Shown: piece by piece, positions 7,501 through 14,600 of the stretch
Numbering within the stretch: the stretch's first letter is position 1
Layout: every line of letters begins with the position of its first letter
The notes under the pieces: generated by a model
The model's database searches: none
What the model was told of the DNA's origin: nothing
What the model saw: the letters and a program-made list of their open reading frames with translations, nothing else
DNA from: a virus
IMG/VR virus record: IMGVR_UViG_3300044972_000612
Location: 1-22,847 of that record
Length of the DNA: 22,847 bases
Direction: 5' to 3' (one strand)
Made by a program: the position numbers and the translations under genes

Positions 7501-9548
7501 CTAGTAGCGGTAAATGTTCCCGTGCTGATACTTCCACTTTTTACCTGTCCAGAACAATCTAGTGTAGCAGCAGTGATTCCTCCAGTAACGGTAAGCGTAC
7601 CACTCGCAGAAATTCCCCCAACAACATTAAGCGAACCACCCGCAGAAATGCCTCCACCCACATTCAGCGCACCGCCAATTCCTACACCGCCCACCACTGT
7701 GATTGCGCCTGTAGCAGTGGAATTGGAAGTAGCATTTGATGCAGCGTTCAGAGTATTTGTCTGAATTGCACTCACATATAGGGCACCAGCAATTCCTACA
7801 CCACCTGCTACAGTAAGAGCACCAATATTTGTAGCAGTGGACGCGGTGTTATTCGTTACTCGTGTTAAACCGCTAAAGGTAATACCACCAGCAGCACTAA
7901 TCCCACCCCCAACGGTAAGGTTTTTAGCAATTCCCGCACCACCACCAAGAGTGAGTCCACCTGTGGTTACGGATGTAGACTCTGTGTCGGCAGCAAGGTT
8001 TACTTGACCTGAACTATTGATCTTGAGTGAAGCACCAATAGAAGTATTAAATGTAAAATCTTCTGCGTCTATCCGAAGAGTAGTGTATCCTGTACCTGGT
8101 GATGATCTGTCGTAAGCCTGAATAACAGATCCGTTACCGATGTATCCAGGAAGAAATTCAACTCCCATGCCATTAGAATTAGACACAATAAACTTATGTC
8201 CTGGTTCATTAAAAGTTGTTCCAATAAGTAAATTTCCAGTATTGGTCAACCGCATCCGCTCTACACCACTGCTACCGTCATTGGTCTTGAACACCAAGTC
8301 TTCGCCGCTGCCGTTTGGACGCAGTGTGCCGTCCCGCAGATCACCCACAAGCAGACTAGTGTACGGAATGTCTATCCCGTCAATGATCGCAGCGCGTGTG
8401 TACGGCGAGGCTTTAATGATGTACCGCACCACGGTGTAGGGCGGGATATTGTTCAACAGGTTGTTTGCCACATTTGCAACACAATTAGTACCAGTGCTAG
8501 TGGCTGCACCAGCAGTAGGAAGGCTGTTCTTTTCTTCGCCACCCTGCGAACCCATTGAATAGTTGCCAGAGATGGCAGAGTTGTTTGCGGTATCATTTTC
8601 AAGATCATTAATTGTAGGTAGTCTTGCTGTATTCACGCCAAGCGCAAACCGCCCACGCAGATCGGGGGTGTTGAAGTGAGTGGTTGCAACTGCACTAACA
8701 TTTAAAAAAGTACCAAATTGTATTGATTCAACTGTCGATGGAGCACCACCCTCCACAATCAATAAACCTGCACCAAAAACGACATTGTTGTTAATGAAAT
8801 TTTTAGTAGTGGTACTATAAACAGGCACAGTCTGAACCGTGCAAGTTGTTGCAGTGGTTGCAATCACCCGTGCACGAATCCGAGGAGTCGAATCGGAAAT
8901 CACATGGGAACCAACAGATGGAATTATATTGAAAGGTCCCGCGCCCACAGTCAACACAGCAACATGACCGTATGCAGGGGCACGATCATCACTGCTGTAC
9001 TGCAACTTTGAGTACAGATACGGATACGCGCCCACCGCATACGAAGCACCGTTGCACTCCAACCACGAATCAGGAATGGTTGAACCAGCAAACGGAACCA
9101 CCGTGCCCACAGGCTGAATCTCGTCAATGGCAACAGTGGACGAACCACCGATTTGTGTGCCAAGATAATTGGTAACAATATAACCTGCTCCGTTTGTGGT
9201 CTTTGTGAGTACAGGCTTTACAACCGTTCCAATTGCACTTGGGGGAGAAGCAGTTAATCCACCAGCAATAGTCGAATCCAAGAACAGTACAGGAGCAGAT
9301 ACTCCAGATAGTGCAGACACATTAATGTAACCAGAATAGGTTAAATCAAAAGTGTTAAAAGCCGCAGAACTAACAACACCAGCAACTTCAGAATTTTCTG
9401 CACTATCGGCTTGTGCCTTTACCCATGTGTTACTAGGAATATCATACCGAATAGCGTCTCCTGCTACAAAGGTATTTGCTTGTGAAAAAGTTTCCACAAT
9501 GCTTTTTGGGGTGCTAGTTCCGCCTTTTAATAGTAGTGATGATCCCAT
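4560..9548 (-). CDS. Long tail fibre with tail-collar and peptidase S74 chaperone domains (1662 aa)
   Basis: Domains in order: residues 27-131, a GDA[IV]R..W.KAQAD..EVAGVVS module shared with the upstream 646-aa protein; 145-184 and 293-380, a phage tail-collar domain (PVGTVVPFAG.IPDSWLECNG, then DLRGRFALG and IPPYTVVRYIIKA) with about 108 residues inserted between its halves; about 395-1370, Gly-rich repeats of the type GAL.VAGG.GI.GAL.VGG mixed with ERMRI..GNVGIGT..P modules; 1370-1560, a duplicated 112-residue unit with LTNTGT hexapeptides; 1563-1662, a peptidase S74 intramolecular chaperone (SDIRSKENI, GLIAQDVLAVLPEAV) ending in a coiled coil. In this family a Ser/Lys pair cuts the chaperone off after it trimerises the fibre; S1565 and K1570 are the expected pair, so a tail of about 98 residues would be released. 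The ATG has AAAGG 9 bases upstream. The product is probably a trimeric receptor-binding fibre. Confidence 0.9.
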   Translation of the reverse strand: MGSSLLLKGGTSTPKSIVETFSQANTFVAGDAIRYDIPSNTWVKAQADSAENSEVAGVVSSAAFNTFDLTYSGYINVSALSGVSAPVLFLDSTIAGGLTASPPSAIGTVVKPVLTKTTNGAGYIVTNYLGTQIGGSSTVAIDEIQPVGTVVPFAGSTIPDSWLECNGASYAVGAYPYLYSKLQYSSDDRAPAYGHVAVLTVGAGPFNIIPSVGSHVISDSTPRIRARVIATTATTCTVQTVPVYSTTTKNFINNNVVFGAGLLIVEGGAPSTVESIQFGTFLNVSAVATTHFNTPDLRGRFALGVNTARLPTINDLENDTANNSAISGNYSMGSQGGEEKNSLPTAGAATSTGTNCVANVANNLLNNIPPYTVVRYIIKASPYTRAAIIDGIDIPYTSLLVGDLRDGTLRPNGSGEDLVFKTNDGSSGVERMRLTNTGNLLIGTTFNEPGHKFIVSNSNGMGVEFLPGYIGNGSVIQAYDRSSPGTGYTTLRIDAEDFTFNTSIGASLKINSSGQVNLAADTESTSVTTGGLTLGGGAGIAKNLTVGGGISAAGGITFSGLTRVTNNTASTATNIGALTVAGGVGIAGALYVSAIQTNTLNAASNATSNSTATGAITVVGGVGIGGALNVGGGISAGGSLNVVGGISASGTLTVTGGITAATLDCSGQVKSGSISTGTFTATSLAASATTPSTTITSGALTVAGGAGIGGALNVGGGITAARLDLGSGAIKTTGTINSGNILSTGTFQANSLNASVNTTSTSTGSGSLVVAGGAGIAGTLNVGLGISAGGGITSTGNLNLGTPRNYTTVSAYGNMIRALGFHSNTKIQLVASGEGSGTFIGNGISAGSALLMWASEPQLTYSGSGIGNNFNASPGSTAETRQFTEQAQTFIRFTDNGRIGFHTSAVGATASLTPKVAILSTGGLDVQSAIASTSSTSGALVVTGAGGVGIGGALNVGGGITATRLDVSGGMKLTSGGFNTSTFVNITDTASSTSTGSGALIVAGGAGISGALNVGSISTFADNVGIGTTDPNSLLNLSSTDPVLNLESTNSVGDAGGILRFGHNLSGGRNPVAEIKALLTDSNNANRAGHLKISTSSGGVLSERMRIQSGGNVGIGTTTPSYKLHLVTSANTPSGIATDGAVQQVFAYPAIGGSVAYSGTVSDHAHALITNNVQRLWISNIGNVGIGTNAPVNKLEVVSNTSGYTGGIIGRNSENQSAFSIIPLGTNHGVVQWGNSSVVFEGVPAASGNTIIGSYYNNLVFQTGARTNRMRIDSSGTLIHNGTTSGAVGALSFVPSSVNPIYNRIVFGGDNTGYGLAIASQHTTTNAVTDRLVIYDNGRINIPVASASTSTTTGALTVAGGLGVAGALYAGGITTATQNVTGLSKLTRLSVLDGSADINGACRISAKADAPSNAAIIGYANNLAVYGILGYQDTYSFDGAGTFRHSGPLTNTGTLTNTGTLTNTGVLNNTGNVNVTGSIVTSGGITTATQNVTGLSKLTRLSVFDGTTDLYSSYTIASKANPGAVGAVIGASNNLAVYGILGYNNTYALYAQGEITSTANITAFSDIRSKENISTIENGLSKTLTLNGVLFTDKATQQRRTGLIAQDVLAVLPEAVSTNADGYYSLAYGNLVGLLVQAIKELNAKVDSLSAKVETLSSGASE
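4915..5440 (-). repeat. 336-bp (112-codon) tandem duplication inside the fibre gene
   Basis: Two near-identical DNA blocks recur at a constant offset of 336 bases: 4921-4954 matches 5257-5290, and 5041-5104 matches 5377-5440 with about one mismatch. The offset is exactly 112 codons, so the frame is kept. At protein level GGITTATQNVTGLSKLTRLS and NNLAVYGILGY occur twice in the same order. The intervening sequence has diverged much more (SADINGACRI against TTDLYSSYTI). The DNA identity of the flanks points to a fairly recent duplication or to continuing gene conversion. Confidence 0.9.
5137..5208 (-). repeat. Four 18-bp tandem repeats encoding LTNTGT-type hexapeptides
   Basis: Four consecutive 18-base units lie at 5137, 5155, 5173 and 5191. 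On the plus strand the unit is CCAGTATTGGTGAGGGTT. The two middle copies are identical and the outer copies differ at a few positions. On the coding strand they give LTNTGT, LTNTGT, LTNTGV and LNNTGN-like hexapeptides in the fibre shaft. Units are whole multiples of three, so gain or loss of a copy changes shaft length without breaking the frame. Confidence 0.92.
5440..7990 (-). repeat. Dispersed Gly-rich shaft repeats of the long fibre
   Basis: At least eight copies of a unit encoding roughly TGAL.VAGG.GI.GALNVGGGI are scattered through this part of the fibre gene. Recognisable DNA copies lie near 5444-5489, 6508-6553, 6678-6735, 7201-7246, 7407-7454, 7651-7710, 7776-7815 and 7915-7955. They share plus-strand blocks such as CAATTCCTGCACCACCTGC. 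They alternate with non-repetitive inserts and with GNVGIGT modules, as in other S74 fibres. Such units are known in fibre shafts; here their DNA-level similarity makes recombination between copies likely. Confidence 0.85.
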
Positions 9549-9560
9549 TTGGTATTGCCT

Positions 9561-11501
9561 TTAAGAAATTCTCTGACAGAGATGATAAGCAGTTGTTGCA
9601 CCCGTAGCAGTTCCACGATCAAGCGCACGACCACGGGTTTTCCATGTTCCATTCATTGTTATACCCGTAGTGCTTGCGCTAAGATAGATGCCGTACTCGC
9701 CGCTCAAGCCACCACTATTGTGATAGTAGAGGGTGACTCCCACATTTGGGGATAGCGTTGAGCCTGTTGTACCCATCACAATACTGCCTGTGGGCAGATC
9801 AATATAATCAGCAGAAGCACCTGTGTACCCCGTGAATGGAGACTGTGCAGAATTGTTCACATCACCACGATAAGAAATAATATGACCACTGGTTGCGGTG
9901 GTGCTGAAAAGGAGTGGTTTTCTAACTTGTCCCACAAGAGTAGGAGGAGTATTAGTAATAGATGGAGTGGAACTTTCAAATGCTTGAGTATTACCAGCAG
10001 ATCCAGCACTCAAGAAGTATTGAGTACCCGCAACCATGTTTCCTGGAGTACCAGAATTGGTTGCGGTTATTCCTAGATTAGTTGCATCAAAAAATCCAGT
10101 TGTGGTAATGCTGAACTTAGAGTTAACTTCAGAAGCATCAATCTGGGTTATATCAGTAACAATACCAACCACTTCGGCTTGTATTTCAGTATCAGCCTGT
10201 GCCTTTACATATATTCCGTCAGCGTAGGTGGCAGATGTAAATCCAGGATCAGGAAGCCCAAGTGCATACGCATAAGAAAGTCCAGCACTTCCAGAAATCC
10301 ACCTAACAGCATCTCCGACTTGGAATTTGTTGATCTGCACTATAGATCTTCCAACTGTAGAGGCAGCGGTAATTATTGCGTCTTCCGCAAGAAGTCCACC
10401 AGTAAACGGAATCACTATTGCAGAACTAGCACTAGTAGCAATCAGAACAGCCTTGTGTACTGTTCCTACAGCCCTGGATGGTGTGGTGCTTAGTTTTCCT
10501 GCGCTTGTAGACAGGTAGTACACTGCACCAGTTGTCAGATTAGATCCTGCTGGCAAGGCATTGGTAAAGTTTCCAAATATCTCACCAATAAAAGTAACTT
10601 CAACTGTGCTTGCGTCTATAAGATTTGAAACCACACCAACAATTTCAGCCTTGTCCACATCAGTACAATCTGCTGCAATATACTTTCCGAGGTTGTTCAC
10701 ATACACAGGAGTACCAAAAGACAGTCCGTGAGTTGTCTGTGTCACGCGCTTGCGGTTTGCGCCATTTCGAATATTTACAAACGGTTGTGCGCCGTATGTT
10801 GTGCCGTTCAGCACTTCCATAAACACGGTTGCGCCTGTTGGAGAGTAGCGGCTAAATTCAATTGCTCGGTTGGTGGTTGCTCCTGCTGCTCCACCCGTGT
10901 TTGTAAGACTAATACTAAGTCCGTGATCAGAGGTTGACCCACCGTCAAGACGAATGGCAAGACCGTGAACAGGCAAGGTTCCACCGCCAGCAGGGTACAA
11001 CCCGCTTGTGGCTCCACTAAAGCCAATGTGTGTGTTTGCACGCCACACACCTGTGACACCGTGAACTGCAAAATTTTGCCAGAGCCACTCTGCTGTTGCA
11101 CCGCTTCCAAGATTCAGGATCAAACCACCGCCGCCAGCAGCAGAAATTCCTGCGGCAGATGCACCAGCAAGATCGCCAAGCACAATATTATAATCATCAA
11201 TGGTTACCGTCTGTGCGTTCATGGTCACAGTGGAACCGTTGAAAGTAACTACACCACCAAAGTTAATGTCACCAGTAAAAGTATGACCCGTGGTAATGGT
11301 TTCAAGCAAGGCAACAGAAAGAGTTCCACCCGTAGTTGTTGTAAGTGAAATGTTTCCACTACTAATACCTTCATACAACTTCAGTTTGTTTAGTTTGTAG
11401 ACGGCAGTATTGGTGATGTCACGCCATGTGTTGAAAGTATCCCCAAGTGCGACTTGGGGGATCGAATAGGTGTTTTCATCTGGTCCTGTATATGATGCCA
11501 T
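9561..11501 (-). CDS. Tail-fibre/connector structural protein (646 aa)
   Basis: Residues 20-45 (GDTFNTWRDITNTAVYKLNK) match the opening of many T4-like fibre proteins, where a D-TF--W---TN motif forms the particle-proximal end. Residues 97-170 (TIDDYNIVLGDL, GGGLILNLG, then WRANTHIGFSG) are a module common in marine phage fibres. Two copies of the exchangeable beta module follow at about 262-368 (FGTPVYVNN...AEIVGVVSN...) and 393-545 (FQVGDAVRW...VKAQAD.EIQAEVVGIVTD), related to residues 27-131 of the downstream fibre. The C-terminus (GSIVMGTTGSTLSPNVGVTL onward) is unrecognised. I infer a short fibre or an adaptor that carries the 1662-aa fibre. The ATG at 11501 follows the 64-aa gene's TAA by three bases and has only a weak ribosome binding site, so it probably depends on coupling or on the candidate GATAAATA late promoter 65 bases upstream. 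Confidence 0.82.
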   Translation of the reverse strand: MASYTGPDENTYSIPQVALGDTFNTWRDITNTAVYKLNKLKLYEGISSGNISLTTTTGGTLSVALLETITTGHTFTGDINFGGVVTFNGSTVTMNAQTVTIDDYNIVLGDLAGASAAGISAAGGGGLILNLGSGATAEWLWQNFAVHGVTGVWRANTHIGFSGATSGLYPAGGGTLPVHGLAIRLDGGSTSDHGLSISLTNTGGAAGATTNRAIEFSRYSPTGATVFMEVLNGTTYGAQPFVNIRNGANRKRVTQTTHGLSFGTPVYVNNLGKYIAADCTDVDKAEIVGVVSNLIDASTVEVTFIGEIFGNFTNALPAGSNLTTGAVYYLSTSAGKLSTTPSRAVGTVHKAVLIATSASSAIVIPFTGGLLAEDAIITAASTVGRSIVQINKFQVGDAVRWISGSAGLSYAYALGLPDPGFTSATYADGIYVKAQADTEIQAEVVGIVTDITQIDASEVNSKFSITTTGFFDATNLGITATNSGTPGNMVAGTQYFLSAGSAGNTQAFESSTPSITNTPPTLVGQVRKPLLFSTTATSGHIISYRGDVNNSAQSPFTGYTGASADYIDLPTGSIVMGTTGSTLSPNVGVTLYYHNSGGLSGEYGIYLSASTTGITMNGTWKTRGRALDRGTATGATTAYHLCQRIS

Positions 11502-11504
11502 GTC

Positions 11505-11699
11505 TTATTCGCTCTGCTGTGTGTGGTTTAATACAGATATGAGTTGCTGTACTTGCTGCTTCAGAGTATTTATCTCCGCTTTCAGTGCTTCTACATCTTC
11601 TGCTATACTCTTTTTTTGCCTGAAAGCATCAATTGTCTGTGCATCTGCCAGTAGTACTGCACCCGTGGCACTATCGCGGATGTATCGTACACCACTCAT
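11505..11699 (-). CDS. Small coiled-coil virion-associated protein (64 aa)
   Basis: The N-terminal half (MSGVRYIRDSATGAVLLADA) is a short polar beta-prone stretch. Residues 32-59 form a regular coiled coil: V36, I43, V50 and L57 at a positions and I32, L39, L46 and L53 at d positions. There is no signal or membrane segment. Small proteins of this sort occur among baseplate and fibre genes of T4-like cyanophages, but I cannot name a function. A linker or oligomerisation factor for the neighbouring structural proteins is an inference. Its ATG directly abuts the TAA of the DUF4815 gene (TAAATG) with no clear ribosome binding site, so translation is probably by coupling. The good heptads, conserved frame and tight packing argue that it is real despite its size. 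Confidence 0.75.
   Translation of the reverse strand: MSGVRYIRDSATGAVLLADAQTIDAFRQKKSIAEDVEALKAEINTLKQQVQQLISVLNHTQQSE
11567..11574 (-). promoter_or_regulatory. Candidate late promoter GATAAATA inside the 64-aa gene
   Basis: The minus-strand octamer GATAAATA fits the relaxed T4-like late promoter form NATAAATA. It lies 65 bases before the start of the 646-aa fibre gene, which itself has a weak ribosome binding site. It is within coding sequence, and the same octamer occurs by chance elsewhere (12520-12527, far from any start), so the call is tentative. Confidence 0.35.
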
Positions 11700-14600
11700 T
11701 TATTGAATGAAACTCACTGTACGGATGTTTCGTGCAGCAGGTGTTTTGAAATATGTAGAGTTTTGTGCTGTGGAAGTCAGTACAACCTGTATCTGATACG
11801 AGGTAAATGCTCCTGAAGGTAAAGCAACACGGAAGGCGGCTTCTCGGAAATCAATTTCCGAATTACTAGTAAACGAAGAACTAGTTTGTGGCATGAGGAG
11901 GAATTCCTTAGAGAATATATTGGTTTCCCCACTCAGACAGTATCGGTATTTCACCGTAATAGCCGATCCTGTTGGAATATTTGCGTCTACAAACACAGCA
12001 ATTCCGTTTGATGCCGTGGATTGCGGCAACTCCACTACTCGTGAAACATATTTTGATGTTGGAGTGCTACTAGTGGCGTACATGGTAACACTAGCAGCGA
12101 ACAGCGCGGAAATATCAATCACAGGAGACACTGATGTGTTTGCTCCTCTGTTTAGGGAGTATCGTAGATTTGGATTACTTGAAATAACACTTTTCAAATA
12201 TACAGATTCGTTATTCAAGAAGTTTCCACTATTAATAGTGCGGAAAAGGGTGCAACTGCTTGGAACAATCTCTGGAGAGTAAAACTTCAGAATTTGAGCA
12301 TTAATACAGTTACTGAGTCCGCTGTATAAGATATTACCAGATTCAACAAACGAACACCTGTTCAGCGTGAACATAAGATCTGTGGTGTTGTTCTGTACTG
12401 CTGCACCGATTCCTTGTGGTGTAAACAAGGTTCCCACCAACTGATTGTTTCCTGCACGACCCGAAACAGCCGAACTATTGGTGATGGTATTAATTGCACT
12501 CTCGGCAGCAAACAATTCGTATTTATCGCTGTTTGCCAAAACACAGATAGCGTATTCACCTGGTTCAAGATACACAGGACTGCTAAAGGTGAAAGTTGTT
12601 GCTGTTGGTGATGCAGAATCAGCCGTTACATCTGCTGCGCTTTTCACTACTGTACTAAAAGGCATCACCACAGAAGGGGATGGATATCCAGAAACCGTTG
12701 GACGAATCTGAACCGTTACTGGTAGTGTAGAGTCCTTTGCAGCAAAGTAAAGATCTGCGCTAGTCAGGAATATGCCATCAGGGTTTGCTTTCTTGTCAAC
12801 CAAGAATGTTTGTGATACAGGATCACTCCAATGGTTGTTCTCAACAGAATCAATGTCTCGATTAAATGGATCCTTGGCAATACTTTCACTTGCAGCAGTT
12901 TGACGGCGCAGTTCAGGTGGACGAGTAGAGTACGAACCAGAATCGCGTTGCTCTAACAGACCCGTGCAGTAGTACACTGCTTCTGCTGCAATAGTGGAAT
13001 TAGCCGTAACAGCAGAATCAGCAATACGAACAGTTCGTTGTCCTGCCAAGAATGTACCAGCAGAAATTCCAAAAGATACGGTGCATGAGCCGTAGGTATC
13101 AGTGCTAATACCACTCTTGACTACTTCTCCGTCAAAATACAGAGAAAGATTTGTGGAATTAGGTTTCAAGCCGTTAACCGTTGCAGTCACTGTATTCAGC
13201 GGAATATAAGGAACCACACTGCGGTCAATTACCCGCGAACCAATGCGGTGCTTGATACGATTCTTTAACTGTCTAGCATTAATAAAATTGCTGTTCTTCT
13301 GGTCAATGCTCTGCACCTTACGAGAAACACCTACTCGAATGCTGCCAGAGTTTACCGATGGAATTGCAGATGTGGATGCTACATGGGGAAGTTCAACAAT
13401 ACGCTTCTGTATATCGTCTTGTTCCTCTTCAACCTGATCTATGCCTGTCCATATGCTTTCCCATTCGTTCCATTGCGTACCAAAGCCACGCTTGTCGTTT
13501 GCATTGGATGAAATCCAATTATCATTTTCTGAAAGTGCATTGGTCTTAACAGCAGGACGATATCCTGTGTCATAGAATGGTTCAACAGAAGTAGACAATT
13601 TCATAAACCCAAGCCAATTAACCGTGTTGGACGGATTAATCTTGATTCTCTTTGTGTACTGCTTGTTTTCAATATAGGCAGGAGTGGTGTAATCAAGAGT
13701 AACTAATCCATCTGAAGAAACCACGGTATTGGTTGTGGTTGGAGAATTGATTGAAATTTCTTTGGTTGTGAAAAACGGACGCAGTTCTCCGCGTTCAAAA
13801 TCAATAGAACACGAATTGGAGTAATCACATACATCTGAAACGGAGTGTCCGTAGAACTCATCAGAGAAGATGGATGTCTTTAGAGGTTCCGCAGCCGCAC
13901 AGGTTCCACGCAGGGATCGTGCTTCTATTTCAGATTCTGACAGGGACAGTTTAGCAAACACTTCAACTTCATCCACTCGCTTCTGAATCTTACCAATGTC
14001 TGCCATAGTGAATCGCTTGGTGTCTACGGGAGTAACCACCACATCACTTTCGTTGTGTGTATACGCAGGAACAGTTACGGTAGCAAGCACAAGAGCATCA
14101 GCAGGATCAGGTGGAGCCGAAGGCGACAGGTCGGGAGTGCCTTCCACAAAGAAGAAAAGTGCAGATCCGTCTTCAGGATCAGCCTTTACGCACAATTTGT
14201 CGATGCGGGGCAGATAGTGATGGTATGAAGCAGTGGTAGAGGATGGAACCACAATATCAGTAGCACCATACGGCTTCAGCATTGGAGTGGCTGAAGTCAA
14301 TCCAGAATGACGGAAGTCCAAGCAGTTTGCCAAAGACACAGTTTTACCTGTGCGCGGATTGGTGTATAGTGGAATCTGAGCATACGGAAACGCAGAACCA
14401 GTAGAAGCAAAGTACGAATGCTTGCCAATGAATGGTGCAGCAGCCAATCCGCCGTGAACAAAACGCGAGTAAGTAACAAGAAGATTAGCGTTGTTTCCTG
14501 TGGTGTATATTTCTTTAGTTACAGCACTCTCTTTAATGTACAGACGAGAATTTTCGTAGTGAGTTTCTCGCTGACCATCATCCAATTCAAAATCATTGGT

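Noticed and set aside
5137-7990. Regularly recurring repeats considered as a CRISPR array or a diversity-generating retroelement
   Set aside because: The repeats keep the reading frame of a clear fibre gene and have irregular spacing. There are no cas genes, no reverse transcriptase and no template/variable repeat pair in the window.
12520-12527. Another GATAAATA octamer on the minus strand
   Set aside because: It lies deep in the DUF4815 gene, more than 800 bases from the next start, and is explained by the codons for Asp-Lys-Tyr.
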